Below, piece by piece: positions 52,997 through 63,344 of a stretch of DNA of 64,000 nucleotides. The stretch's first letter is position 1; the number at the start of each line of letters is the position of its first letter. A program made the position numbers and the translations under genes. The notes beneath the pieces were generated by a model that did no database searches, was not told the DNA's origin, and worked only from the letters and a program-made list of their open reading frames with translations. This DNA is from Pseudophaeobacter leonis (lineage in GTDB: Bacteria; Pseudomonadota; Alphaproteobacteria; Rhodobacterales; Rhodobacteraceae): NCBI RefSeq assembly GCF_002087335.1, contig NZ_MWVJ01000007.1, positions 31,045 through 95,044 of the forward strand, written 5' to 3'.

Positions 52997-53669
52997 TTAC
53001 GGTGCCCAGTGCACCGTAATGGCCGTGAGCACCGCCTGGACAGGCGCCTGTTCGGGCGGCAAAGGCAGCGCGTGATACAGCGCTTTTTTCTTGGATTCGC
53101 CATAAATAACCAGGTGTTTAGACAGGGCGCCATCGAGGATTGGGGCCGACAGGCTAATACGCGCCTCAGGCTGGCTGTCGGGGCGAAAAACAGACAGAAC
53201 CGGCGCACCAGAGGCCAGCGCCGCGCCCAGCCCTGCTGCGCCAGGAAACAGGGACGCCGTATGCATATCCTCTCCCATTCCGAGCAGGACCACTGACAGC
53301 GGCAACTCGGGTATGATCTGAGCCTCAATTTCCGCCAGAACCTCTTCGGGATCACGCGCAGGCACGTGAAAGGGCAAAAAGCGCGCCGCAGCAGCCCGAT
53401 CCGTCAGCAGTCTCTCGCGGATCATACGCCCGTTTGATCCGCGCGCTCTCAAGCGGCACCCAACGTTCATCGGTGGCCATCACATGCACCCGGTCCCAGG
53501 CAATATCAGCGGCGCAGAGATCGTCAAAAATCGGCGCAGGGGTGGTGCCGCCTGCCACCGCCAAAGAGGCGGTTTCATGGTGCAGAAGATGCATTTCCAA
53601 ATTACCTGCAATCTCGCTGGCGACCTCGACCGCTAACATATCGCGGTCTGGGTATTCGTTGAATTTCAT
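52997..53669 (-). CDS. pgl: 6-phosphogluconolactonase (one frameshift)
   Basis: About 223 residues across one break. It hydrolyses 6-phosphogluconolactone, step two of the oxidative pentose phosphate/Entner-Doudoroff route. SLAVAGGTTPAPIFDDL, VHVMATDERWVP, then LPLSVVLLGMGEDMHTASLFPGA and SAPILDGALSKHLVIYG are family signatures. One extra base near 53437 breaks LESAR from SNGRMIRERLL. I chose the ATG at 53669 because it overlaps the zwf stop (ATGA); an ATG six codons upstream is less likely. It ends 20 bases before the 14-bp repeat array. Confidence 0.92.
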
Positions 53670-55154
53670 GGGTTTATCCCTCTCCATTCGCGCTGATCGC
53701 GCCGCATTAGCAAATCAGCATCACCGGGTCCGGTGCTGCCGCTTTCATAGGGTTTGGGCACATCGCCCCGGGCCTGCCAGCCGGCAATGATCGGGTCGGT
53801 CCATCCCCAGGCCGCCTCCACTTCGTCGCCGCGCATGAACAGGGTCTGGTTGCCGCGCACCACATCCATGATCAGGCGTTCATAGGCATCGGCAGGATCA
53901 CCTCCTTTGCGGCCCAGGGCCTCGGCAAAGCTCATATCAAGCGGCACATCCATCAGGCGCATCCCCCCCGGTCCGGGCTCCTTGATATGTCACGCTCAGC
54001 GTGATGCCCTCGTTTGGTTGCAGCCGGATCTTCAGGTGGTTGGCATGCCGACCGGCCTCCTCGCCAAAAATCGAGTGCGGCGCATCCTTGAACATGACAT
54101 TGATCACCGAGGAGCGCGCCTTGAGCCGTTTGCCTGTGCGCAGATAGAACGGCGTGCCAGCCCACCGCCAATTGCTGATATGGGCCTTGAGGGCGATATA
54201 GCTTTCGGTGCTAGACCTTTGATTTCCTACTGTTTCACGGTAATTGACATCTTCATTCCCGGCCTGCTGCGGTGAGGCGTACTGACCGCGCACGATATGG
54301 TAGGGCTCAACCGGATCAAGCGCGCGGATCACCTTTAGTTTTTCGTCTCGCACCGCGTCTGGGTCGAATTTCGCCGGTGGTTCCATCGCAATCAGGCACA
54401 ACAATTGCATCAGATGGTTCTGCATCATATCGCGCATGGCACCGGAGCGCTCGTAATAATCCTCGCGCCCCAAAACCCCAACAGTCTCAGCGACGGTGAT
54501 CTGGATATGGTCGACATACTGACTGTTCCACAGCGGCTCAAACAGCATATTGCCAAAGCGCACCGCCATCAGGTTTTGCACGGTTTCTTTGCCGAGATAG
54601 TGATCAATCCGGTAGATTTGCCCCTCGTCAAAATGGCTGGCCAGTGTCTGGTTGAGCGCGCGGGCTGAGGCCCGGTCATGGCCAAAGGGTTTCTCAACCA
54701 CGATGCGTGTGGTGGCATTGGTCAGACCATAGCTGTGAAGCCGCTCTGCCAGCGGGCCAAAAAGCGCGGGGCCAACAGAGAAATAGAACACCTGCACCCG
54801 GTCGGCTGCAGCACCTGCCTGGCCCCCGCACAGAATCTCACACAGGGCGCCCCAGCCTGTCTCTGTCTTGCCGTCAAGCGGCACATAAGAGACGATTTGC
54901 AAAAAACCGGCCAGTTGGGCCGGACTACAGATCTCGGGATCCAGAACATGCTGCAAATTCTGCGCCAGCACCTCCCGAAACTCTGCGCTCGACAGTCCAG
55001 AGCGGGCAGCGCCGATGATGAGCGTGCCCTCGGGGATTTGCCCGGCACAAAACCGGCGAAACAGCGCAGGAAGAATTTTGCGCTGCGCCAAGTCGCCCGT
55101 GGCTCCAAAAATCACCAGATCGAAAGGGTCGACCGGAATGACACGCGATACCAT
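53666..55154 (-). CDS. zwf: glucose-6-phosphate 1-dehydrogenase (one frameshift)
   Basis: About 495 residues across one break. It oxidises glucose-6-phosphate with NADP. The dinucleotide-binding loop is VIFGATGDLAQRKILPALF. The active site is RIDHYLGKETVQNLM (IDHYLGKE is the PROSITE pattern), with EKPFGHD before it. One extra base near 53987 breaks GITLSVT from IKEPGPGGMRLMDVPLDMSF. The nearby C7 run is correct in frame. The ATG at 55154 has AGGAAG upstream. It is coupled to pgl by an ATGA overlap. Confidence 0.95.
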
Positions 55155-55298
55155 TTTTTTCAACTTCCTGTAACGACGGCGCCCCTGTTCTGGGACCCGC
55201 AGCATCACTTCCCTGTCATAACGACAGGAGGCGGCTTTTCATTTTCCGCTATTATAAGCTAGCTTCTAGCGAAAGAAACTGTCTGAGAGTGCATAAGC

Positions 55299-56252
55299 GT
55301 GAAAGATCTACCCGTTCCAGGTGCCAATGTCGGGAAATTTCAAGACAGTTTGGTAACAGCAGACGGCTCGGAACGGGCCTCTGTGGCCCTGACCAACCCC
55401 GAGACCCTGTGGTTTAACACCGGCACCCTGTGCAATATCGAGTGCGAGAATTGCTATATTCTCAGCTCCCCGACCAATGACGCGCTGGTCTACCTGAGCG
55501 CGCCCGAGGTCACCTCATATCTCGACCAGATCACCGAGCGCAATTGGCCCATCCGCGAGATAGGGTTTACCGGTGGTGAGCCCTTTATGAACCCGCAAAT
55601 GATTGCCATGAGCCGCGCCGCTCTGGCGCGGGGGTTTGACGTTCTCATTTTGACAAATGCCATGCTGCCCATGATGCGCAAATCCATGCGCGCCGGTCTG
55701 CAAGAGCTTGAAGCCGCGTACCCTGGAAAAATGACCCTGCGCGTCTCATTGGATCACTTCACCGCCCCCCAGCATGACGCCGAACGCGGCAAGGGCAGCT
55801 TTGACAAAACCCTTATGGGGATGCGCTGGCTGCGCGATGCAGGGATCCGCATGACGGTGGCCGGGCGGACCCTTTGGGGTGAAAGCGAACAGGTCTCGCG
55901 CGCCGGATTTGCGGATCTCTACCGCGACAATGGCTTTGACATCGACGCGCAGCACCCCGGCCAGACCGTTTTGTTCCCCGAAATGGACGAGAGCGTCGAA
56001 GTGCCGGAAATCACCACCGCCTGCTGGGGGATTTTGGACAAATCTCCCAATGACGTAATGTGCGCCTCCTCCCGCATGGTGGTAAAGCGCAAAGGCGCGC
56101 AGTCGCCTGCGGTTCTGGCCTGTACCCTGCTGCCCTATGCGGCAGAGTTTGAACTGGGTGCAACCCTGGCCGAGGCCGAAGCGCCAGTACAGTTGAACCA
56201 CCCCCATTGCGCCAAATTTTGCGTTCTTGGGGGCGCCAGCTGTTCTGCCTGA
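55299..56252 (+). CDS. radical SAM protein with a Cys-rich C-terminus
   Basis: A 317-residue radical SAM enzyme. The [4Fe-4S]-SAM motif CxxxCxxC is C45-NIE-C49-EN-C52-Y, followed by GFTGGEPFMNPQ and LRVSLDHFTAPQHD. The C-terminal 80 residues have several cysteines (TTACWGIL, VMCASSRM, LACTLLPY, CAKFCVLGGASCSA), suggesting extra clusters in a short SPASM/twitch-like tail. The start is GTG 55299. It is divergent from zwf. No peptide substrate gene is beside it that I can see. The substrate and product are unknown. Confidence 0.85.
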   Translation: MKDLPVPGANVGKFQDSLVTADGSERASVALTNPETLWFNTGTLCNIECENCYILSSPTNDALVYLSAPEVTSYLDQITERNWPIREIGFTGGEPFMNPQMIAMSRAALARGFDVLILTNAMLPMMRKSMRAGLQELEAAYPGKMTLRVSLDHFTAPQHDAERGKGSFDKTLMGMRWLRDAGIRMTVAGRTLWGESEQVSRAGFADLYRDNGFDIDAQHPGQTVLFPEMDESVEVPEITTACWGILDKSPNDVMCASSRMVVKRKGAQSPAVLACTLLPYAAEFELGATLAEAEAPVQLNHPHCAKFCVLGGASCSA

Positions 56253-56380
56253 TCATCCCTGCCTGACCGTCCCTGCCTCCCGTGCCCCAGTGTGCGCTTA
56301 ACACCTATGAGAATGCGCTGATCAAGGGCACAGATCAAAGGCGCGCATTACAGGTCTAATCACGGCAGACGTGCGCGACC

Positions 56381-56650
56381 TCAATGCAGGTTCAAGATGC
56401 CTTTGACGTTGCGCCACGCGCCCGGGCCAATCATTTTACGATGACTAAAGCGGACAGAATGAAGCGGGCCGTCCAGCTCGCGCTGCCAGAATTCGATAAA
56501 CCCGAACAGGCGCGCGTGGTCCGGGGCCAGATCGTAGTCTTGCCAGACATAGGTATTCAGAACATGTGCGTGATCGGGCATGTGATAGGTAAACTCAGCC
56601 GTGGTCAGGCCATAGCCCTTCAGCATCATCTCGGTGCTGCTCATCTCCAT
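56381..56650 (-). CDS. usg: Usg family protein
   Basis: An 89-residue protein of the Usg family, first named as a small open frame near trpF in Caulobacter. The family start is LKGYGLTTAEFTYHMPDHAHVLNTYVWQDYDLAP, followed by LFGFIEFWQRELDGPLHSVRFSHRKMI. The ATG at 56650 has AGGAGG at ideal spacing. The function is unknown. It is divergent from gyrA. Confidence 0.88.
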   Translation of the reverse strand: MEMSSTEMMLKGYGLTTAEFTYHMPDHAHVLNTYVWQDYDLAPDHARLFGFIEFWQRELDGPLHSVRFSHRKMIGPGAWRNVKGILNLH

Positions 56651-56835
56651 AGTAGACCTCCTTTTGAAAGCCCCCCTGACCCAAAGCCTAGCACCAAATA
56701 GGTTAACCCCAGCCAAACTGGCCTATTTTGCAGAGAAATCCGAGCAAATCCTGCAGCTTGCTTGCGCCCTATATGCCCTGTCTGATAGGGTACCCACACA
56801 ACATATAGACCCATAGAAAAGAACGGGCAGCCAAC

Positions 56836-59573
56836 GTGACAGATACGCCGGAAACTCCTGACAACGCTGAAGAAAACCTTCCTCAGCGGTACACTTATGA
56901 TGGCCCTTCAGTCTCCATCGAAGCGGAGATGAAGACCTCCTATCTGGACTATGCGATGTCCGTCATCGTCAGCCGGGCCATTCCTGACCTGCGCGACGGG
57001 TTGAAACCGGTGCATCGCCGCATTCTTTATGCCATGCATGAGACCGGCAATTCGCATGATAAATCCTACCGGAAATCCGCACGTCCCGTTGGCGATGTCA
57101 TGGGTAAATACCACCCGCATGGCGACAGCGCGATCTATGACGCACTGGTGCGTATGGCGCAGGACTTCTCTATGTCGCTGCCGCTGCTCGACGGTCAGGG
57201 CAACTTTGGCTCGATGGACGGCGATAATGCCGCCGCCATGCGTTACACCGAGGTACGCATGGACAAGCCGGCCGCCTTTATGCTGGCCGATATTGAAAAA
57301 GAGACGGTCGACTTTCAGGACAACTACGACGGCAAAGACCGCGAACCTACCGTTCTGCCGGCGCGTTTCCCCAATATGCTGGTCAATGGTGCCGGCGGTA
57401 TTGCGGTTGGCATGGCCACCAACATCCCGCCCCATAACCTGGGTGAGGTGATTGATGCCACCCTGGCTCTGATTGATGATCCTGACCTCACCAGTGAACA
57501 GCTCATTGACTATGTGCCGGGTCCGGATTTCCCCACCGGTGCCATCATGCTGGGCCGTTCTGGCGCCCGCAAAGCCTATCTTGAGGGCCGTGGCAGCGTC
57601 ATCATTCGCTCCAAGACCCGCGTCGAAGAGATCCGCAAAGACCGCTATGCCATTGTTGTTGATGAGATTCCCTATCAGGTCAACAAGGCGTCAATGATCG
57701 AAAAGATCGCCGAACAGGTGCGCGACAAGCGCATCGAAGGTGTCGCACATGTGCAGGATGAATCCGACCGCAACGGCGTGCGGGTTGTTGTTGAGCTCAA
57801 GCGCGACGCCACGCCTGAGGTGGTGCTGAACCAATTGTTCCGCTTTACCCCGATGCAGACCTATTTTGGCTGCAACATGCTGGCGCTCAATGGTGGGCGG
57901 CCCGAACAGCTGACGCTGCGCCGCTTTCTGACCTCCTTTATTGATTTCCGCGAAGACGTGGTGGCGCGACGCACCGCCTATCTTTTGCGCAAGGCGCGCG
58001 AACGCAGTCATGTCTTGTGTGGTCTGGCCGTGGCTGTCACCAATATCGACGAGATCGTCGCCACCATCCGCCAATCCGCCGATGCGGCCGAGGCGCGTGT
58101 CAAGCTGATGACCCGGCGCTGGCCTGCGCAGCCGATCCTGCAATATATCGCGCTGATTGATGATCCGACCCATACCGCCAATGAAGACGGCACCTATAAC
58201 CTGTCCGAGACTCAGGCCCGCGCCATTCTGGAGCTGCGGCTGCAGCGACTGACCCAGATCGGCGTCAAAGAAGTCACCGATGAGCTGGAAGACCTCGCGA
58301 GCAAGATCAAGGAATACCTTGAAATCCTGTCCTCGCGTGAGCGCATCATGGGCATCATCTGCGATGAGCTGCGCGAAGTCCGCGAGCAATTCGCGGTGCC
58401 GCGCCGCACCCAGATCGTTGACTGGTCCGGTGACATGGACGACGAAGACCTGATCGAGCGTGAGGACATGGTGGTGACCGTCACCTCTGGTGGCTACATC
58501 AAACGCACACCTTTGGGCGATTTCCGGGCGCAAAAACGCGGCGGCAAGGGCATCTCGGGTATGCAGACAAAAGAAGAGGATGTCGTCACCAACCTCTTTG
58601 TTGCCAATACCCATACCCAGCTGTTGTTCTTCACCACCGATGGTATGGTCTACAAGCTCAAGACCTGGCGCCTGCCGCAGTCGAGCCGCACCGGCAAGGG
58701 CAAGGCGATTGTCAATATCCTGCCGATCCCAACCGGTGTCTCGATTGCCGCCATCATGCCAGTGGATCGCCCCGACGATGAGTGGGCCGATCTGCAGATT
58801 GTCTTTGCCACATCTGCCGGAACTGTGCGCCGTAACCGTCTGTCAGACTTCACAAATGTGAAATCCAACGGCAAGATCGCCATGAAGTTCGAAGAAGAGC
58901 ACGCCGACACCAAGCTGATAGATGCCCGCATCTGTTCCGAAGAGGACGACGTGATGCTGGTCACCAGCACTGGCCGTGCCATTCGCTTCCCAACCACCGA
59001 TGTGCGGGTCTTTAACAGCCGCAACTCGGTTGGGGTGCGCGGTATCAAGCTGGGCGATGGCGCCGAGGTCGTGTCGATGTCGGTGATCCGCCACTTTGAT
59101 GCCGAACCCTGGGAGCGCGGCGCCTTTATCAAGCGGTTCCGCTCGGAGCTGGGCAGTGACATCTCGGAAGACGAGACTGCAACTGAGGCTACTGAAGAGG
59201 TCGAAGAGGGCGCACTGTCAGAAACCGCTATAAGGAAATGCTGGCAGCCAATGACCTGCTGGTCACCATCAACAAACCTGGTGCCGGCAATCTAACTTCG
59301 GCGCATGACTACCGGGTCAGTGGCCGTGGCGGACAGGGTGTGGGCGCGATGAAGGGCGGCGAAATTGTCGCCACCTTCCCTGTTGAGCTGGGAGACCAGA
59401 TCATGTTGGCCACCTCAAAGGGCCAGTCGATCCGGGTTCCTGTTGCGGGCATCTCCTTCCGCTCGCGCTCTGCTGGTGGGGTGCGTGTCTTCAACACCGG
59501 CAAAGGCGAAGAGGTGGTTTCGGTCGCCTGGATTGCCGAAAGCGGCGAAGAAGACGAGGCAACCGAAGAGTGA
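56836..59573 (+). CDS. gyrA: DNA gyrase subunit A (one frameshift)
   Basis: About 912 residues across one break. The winged-helix and tower domain includes [31 protein letters not shown]. The catalytic tyrosine is in [11 protein letters not shown]. The quinolone region [15 protein letters not shown] has wild-type Ser and Asp. The GyrA box that wraps DNA is [11 protein letters not shown], and the six-bladed beta-pinwheel follows. One C is missing near 59226, breaking GALSET from [20 protein letters not shown] tail rich in Glu ends the protein. The start is GTG at 56836. Essential, so the break is probably a sequence error. Confidence 0.96.
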
Positions 59574-59589
59574 TCTCTGTTTAACCCAA

Positions 59590-59628
59590 GAGCATTGGCC
59601 GGTCTTATTCAACACCCGGCCAATGCTC
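59590..59628. repeat. 13-bp hairpin at the convergent ends of gyrA and the DUF4034-like gene
   Basis: GAGCATTGGCCGG and its exact complement enclose a 13-base loop. The hairpin begins 17 bases after the gyrA stop and overlaps the last codons of the opposing gene. There is no T-run on either strand, so it is not a classic intrinsic terminator but could stabilise mRNA ends or aid termination. Confidence 0.7.
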
Positions 59629-60447
59629 CTGAGGGTCGTAGGACAGATCAATCTCCACTGGCTTAAAGGCCAACTCCTGCAGGCTTTGCCCCTCTAGATA
59701 CCCGCAGCTCTTATCTGCCTGCGCCAGCTCCAGCTGCGGCGCAAAGGGAGCAAGATCCTCGTCACTGCAATAGCCGCGGCCCTGATTTTGCGCGCAACTC
59801 GCCTCAAGTAGCCGATAGGCCCGCAAGAAGGGGCAATTTAGCAGCTGACTGCGATCAAACGACGCCGCATATTGCTTCCATGGCAAAATTTCAGGGTGAT
59901 CCGCCTGGTTCATCACGTCTTCCAACATCGACAGTTGATGAACTTTTTTGCCCAGATACCCGAAAAGTGCCCGATTCTGATCGCCAGAATACACCACACC
60001 ATTCTGGTAGTATGGATCACTCCAGAACACGCTTTCGGGGTGCGCGAAGTCGAATTGCTGTCGGCCATAGCTGTTCCAATTGTCTTCCGAAAAGGGGGCG
60101 GCCACAATCCGGCGAAAGGCGAAGTCTTTATTGACTGCTTTTCTAAGCCTGGAAAATTCATCCGCAGTCATGCGGTCCGACCCTGTGCGTGATTTCAGGC
60201 GCAACCCAGTCTCAGCAAGGCCCATCAACGCGGTATTGAACGGGTCATGCTTCAGCCTTTCCTTTATCTCGTCGAATTTCACAATGGCAATTTCATCTGC
60301 CAGTCGCGTGTTCCCCGACCCGGCGCTAAAGGCACTGTCAAACCGCGTCACCAGAGATGTTCGTAGCCAGGCCTGCTGCAATATTACGTTGCGGATAAAT
60401 GCGACGTCCGCCTCACTTCGTGTGTGGCTGACGTGCCGACTTGTCAT
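59605..60447 (-). CDS. C-terminal part of a DUF4034-like protein
   Basis: A 280-residue frame that begins with an ATG and has no signal peptide. It is in the same frame as the gene directly upstream, with only a TAA and four codons between. The sequence is Asp/Glu- and aromatic-rich (WNSYGRQQFDFAHPESVFWSDPYYQNG), with several Cys near the end, but I recognise no motif. I take it to be the second half of one DUF4034-like protein interrupted by a stop, though a separate gene cannot be excluded. It converges with gyrA. Confidence 0.55.
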   Translation of the reverse strand: MTSRHVSHTRSEADVAFIRNVILQQAWLRTSLVTRFDSAFSAGSGNTRLADEIAIVKFDEIKERLKHDPFNTALMGLAETGLRLKSRTGSDRMTADEFSRLRKAVNKDFAFRRIVAAPFSEDNWNSYGRQQFDFAHPESVFWSDPYYQNGVVYSGDQNRALFGYLGKKVHQLSMLEDVMNQADHPEILPWKQYAASFDRSQLLNCPFLRAYRLLEASCAQNQGRGYCSDEDLAPFAPQLELAQADKSCGYLEGQSLQELAFKPVEIDLSYDPQEHWPGVE

Positions 60448-60459
60448 GCTGTTGGCGCG

Positions 60460-61245
60460 TTAATAGTCCAACGCGGGATCCTGTTCAGCAATGGATTGAA
60501 GGGCTTGCCGTGCATCATAACTGTCGGAAAAATAGTAACTCGTAAGCCCCGCGTAGAGACAGCGCATATTCAGGTCTACATCCGTTTCAGCCAGGAGACG
60601 CGCGTAAGTCTGGAAAAGAGTGGCCAGCATATCTGCGCTCCCGCCATATCCCTGATGGGCCATACCAAGAGATTTTTCGAGACTTTTCCAATTTGGATGG
60701 CGCTGCATTACAGCGTCGAGCACATTTATGATCTCATTTTTGTCCCATGACGTTGCGCTTTGGTTCAAAACCGCATCCGAGGCCGGAATGAAATCGGGAT
60801 CAAGCGCCACGGCTAAACGCGCGTGAGAAATCGCCTCCTGGATCATGCGTCCATGTATCGCCAGGGCCTGGGGATGCACAAATTTGGCGAACTTTTCACC
60901 GCGAATGGCCCAGGCACCACGACTAAGCGACAGGCTGCGCGCGGTTTGCGCATAGCTGGAAGTCGGCTGCGCGTTCACCCAAGTCTCGATAAAGGACACC
61001 ATTCTCGGATCACTTGCTTCAAAGGCATACATCAGGTCGCGAAGACTGGAGAAATCCTTGTTTCCTTCCAGAGACTTATCACTCTCAATGACGAGCCGCC
61101 TCTCCAACGTGGCATGGTCACCATCATAGGCCAGTATGCGGATCTCGTCACGTGTCAGCGCAGGGGTCAGCGCAGGTGTGTCGGCCCAGGCCTGTAGGGC
61201 AAAGACGGTCAGAAAACCGGCAGTCAAAAGAAGTCTCAAAATCAA
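60460..61245 (-). CDS. N-terminal part of a DUF4034-like secreted protein
   Basis: A 261-residue frame with a signal peptide (LILRLLLTAGFLTVFALQAWA) and a short TPALTPALT repeat after it. The body has FSSLRDLMYAFEASDPRMVSFIETWV and SYAQTARSLSLSRGAWAIRGE, resembling the DUF4034 domain. I start at a TTG at 61245, just before the signal peptide; an ATG at 61314 would add 23 unlikely residues. It stops at TAA 60460-60462, after which the same frame stays open for about 280 more residues. Function unknown; likely periplasmic or envelope. Confidence 0.6.
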   Translation of the reverse strand: MILRLLLTAGFLTVFALQAWADTPALTPALTRDEIRILAYDGDHATLERRLVIESDKSLEGNKDFSSLRDLMYAFEASDPRMVSFIETWVNAQPTSSYAQTARSLSLSRGAWAIRGEKFAKFVHPQALAIHGRMIQEAISHARLAVALDPDFIPASDAVLNQSATSWDKNEIINVLDAVMQRHPNWKSLEKSLGMAHQGYGGSADMLATLFQTYARLLAETDVDLNMRCLYAGLTSYYFSDSYDARQALQSIAEQDPALDY

Positions 61246-61428
61246 ATACTCTCGTTTAGTGGCAATATCTTTGGCACCTAATACCCTTAAAGGAGAGCAA
61301 AATTGTGACCACATCCTAAAAAACACAGGCGATTTTACAGGCAGTATTCACGGCGGCTTTAACGGAACCTAAGGTTTTTTTTGCTTAGTCTGCATCTCAA
61401 ACGCCCACAATTTTGGCAGGATCCTTTC

Positions 61429-61779
61429 ATGAACCTTTATCATTGCGCCATCGACATACATAATGAGACCAAAGCTCTGGCTTTTGCCGGAGCTGTTGAT
61501 CAATGGATGGCCTATCTGAAAGAGCGCGGCGTCGTTCAGGGGCATCGCCTTCTGCGTCGTAAACTGAACCTTGCCAGCGACAACTGCCGCGACTTTCTGT
61601 TGGAGATCGAGTTCAAAGATCTCACTCAAATGGATAATGCTTTCCGGGTGTTGGGGGAAGATAATGAAGAGGTCGCACGGCTGTACCGCAATGTGAACAC
61701 CTTGATTGCCAATGCAGAATTTGGCCTTTTCCGCCCCTTCCCGGATCCAGAACGCGCCGAGCGCATGGCCTTGATCTGA
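61429..61779 (+). CDS. DUF6614-like small protein
   Basis: A 116-residue cytoplasmic protein: MNLYHCAIDIHNETKALAFAGAVDQWMAYL, then RRKLNLASDNCRDFLLEIEFKDLTQMDNAFRVL and FRPFPDPERAERMALI. I recall similar sequences as the DUF6614 family in Rhodobacterales, but cannot check it here. The pattern of alternating strand and helix suggests a dimeric alpha/beta barrel-like fold. The start ATG follows CAGGA. Function unknown. Confidence 0.7.
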   Translation: MNLYHCAIDIHNETKALAFAGAVDQWMAYLKERGVVQGHRLLRRKLNLASDNCRDFLLEIEFKDLTQMDNAFRVLGEDNEEVARLYRNVNTLIANAEFGLFRPFPDPERAERMALI

Positions 61780-61820
61780 CCGTTTCACCCAGATGAGCCC
61801 AAAGGCGGCAGATGACATCA

Positions 61821-61848
61821 AAAAGGCCGGGCAATTGCCCGGCCTTTT
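61821..61848. terminator. bidirectional intrinsic terminator
   Basis: AAAAGGCCGGGCAA and its exact complement form a 14-bp perfect palindrome, A-rich on one side and T-rich on the other. It sits between the converging DUF6614-like and carboxypeptidase genes. Confidence 0.9.
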
Positions 61849-61871
61849 GTCTTTGCCCGTGTGCCTTAGGC

Positions 61872-63341
61872 TTACAGATCGTAAAGGCGGCTGAATTTCT
61901 CGTCGAGGTACTGCATCAGCGGCGCAGGACTGGGCGCAAAGCCGGCAGCCTGGGCAATGGTGGCGTGCGGGCTGCGCAAACCGCCATATTGCTGCAGGTT
62001 TTCGCGCAGCCAGCCAGTGGCCGAGGCGGTATTGCCCATGGCCAGTTCCGTATCTAGGCCCGAAAGATCGGCGCGCATTTTCTGGTTCAGACAGCCGGCA
62101 TAGACATTGCCCAACGCATAGGTCGGGAAATAGCCAAACAGCCCCACGGACCAGTGCACATCCTGCAGACACCCGTTTGAGGGCTTGTCCACGGCATAGC
62201 CGAAATCAGCCTCAAAACGGTCATTCCAGGCGGATTCCAGATCAGAAACCTCAAGATCACCGGCCATCAGGGCCCGCTCCAGATCAAACCGTAACATGAT
62301 GTGCAGATTGTACTGCAGCTCATCGGCTTCGGTCCGGATATAGCCTTTGTGCACCGTGTTCACGGCCTTGTAAAAGCTCTCAGCGTCCGGGATACCAAAG
62401 TCACCAAAACCCGCGCGCATCTCATCATAGAGCCAGCTGGTAAAGGCCTCGCCGCGGCCGATCTGGTTTTCATAAATCCGGCTCTGGCTCTCGTGCACGC
62501 CCATGGACACCCCGCTACCCAAAGGTGTCAGCAGGTAGTCGCGACTGATGCCCTGTTCATAGGCGGCGTGGCCAACCTCGTGAATTGTCGAGTAAAAACA
62601 ATTGAACGGGTCATGCTCGCTGGTGCGGGTGGTGATGCGCACATCCAGACCACTGCCCGAACTAAAGGGATGCACCGCCTTGTCGACCCGACCGTGGCTC
62701 ATATCATAGCCAAAGGCCTTGGCCAGCTTGCGCGTCAGTTTCATCTGCGCGCCTTCGGCAAAGGCCCCCTGCAGCGCTTTTGGAGCAGGCCTGTCCAATA
62801 CCCGTGCGCGCAGATCCACCAGTCCGGGGCGCATGGCGTCAAAGATGGCCGCGATTTCGGCTGCGGTTGTGCCGTGCTCATAGTCCTCGACCATGGCGTC
62901 ATACAGATCGCCACCGGCTGCCAGTGCCTGACCTTCTTCGCGCTTGAGAGCGACAACCTCTTGCAACACGGGCAGAAAAGCGGCGACATCCTCATCGGCA
63001 CGGGCAGCGGCCCATTTGCCCTGCGCTTCTGATGTCACGCGGGCAATGCGGCGGGCCAGATCGGCCGGCGCCTTGACCGTGCGCTCATATCTGCGCTTGA
63101 TCTCGCGCAGCTGGGCGGCGCCAGCCTCATCCGGGGCCTCAGCCGTTTCGAGCCATTCAGCCACCTTTGGGTCCGAGCGGCGGGCATGCAGCACGGCCTC
63201 AATAGCCGCCATTTCCTCACCCCGTTGCGGGGCGGCACCACGCGGCATCATTGTTTCCTGGTCCCATCCAAGACGCCCGGCGATCTGTCCCAGGGCCTGC
63301 GTGTCACGCTCATAGGCCATCAGAGTGTCAAATGTGCTCAT
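61872..63341 (-). CDS. carboxypeptidase Taq (M32 family)
   Basis: A 489-residue zinc carboxypeptidase. The HExxH zinc site is in YSTIHEVGHAAYEQG (about residue 264), followed by GVHESQSRIYENQIGRG, the second M32 signature with the third zinc ligand Glu. The protein is cytoplasmic and helical. The N-terminus MSTFDTLMAYERDTQALGQI and the GWDQETMMPRG segment are typical for the family. It would trim C-terminal residues from peptides. The gene sits 3 bases upstream of the ctaA stop's end; both genes are on the minus strand, so ctaA precedes it in transcription. Confidence 0.92.
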   Translation of the reverse strand: MSTFDTLMAYERDTQALGQIAGRLGWDQETMMPRGAAPQRGEEMAAIEAVLHARRSDPKVAEWLETAEAPDEAGAAQLREIKRRYERTVKAPADLARRIARVTSEAQGKWAAARADEDVAAFLPVLQEVVALKREEGQALAAGGDLYDAMVEDYEHGTTAAEIAAIFDAMRPGLVDLRARVLDRPAPKALQGAFAEGAQMKLTRKLAKAFGYDMSHGRVDKAVHPFSSGSGLDVRITTRTSEHDPFNCFYSTIHEVGHAAYEQGISRDYLLTPLGSGVSMGVHESQSRIYENQIGRGEAFTSWLYDEMRAGFGDFGIPDAESFYKAVNTVHKGYIRTEADELQYNLHIMLRFDLERALMAGDLEVSDLESAWNDRFEADFGYAVDKPSNGCLQDVHWSVGLFGYFPTYALGNVYAGCLNQKMRADLSGLDTELAMGNTASATGWLRENLQQYGGLRSPHATIAQAAGFAPSPAPLMQYLDEKFSRLYDL

Positions 63342-63344
63342 GGA

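Noticed and set aside
53963..53969. C7 run as the site of the zwf frameshift
   Set aside because: The family sequence IKEPGPGGMRLMDVP is restored only if the extra base is placed near 53987; with that correction the C7 run is exactly in frame.
57115..57140. Quinolone-resistance mutation in gyrA
   Set aside because: The region reads [10 protein letters not shown] with Ser and Asp at the usual resistance positions, the susceptible form.
59590..59628. Intrinsic terminator of gyrA
   Set aside because: A fine 13-bp stem but no T-run on either strand; kept only as a hairpin.
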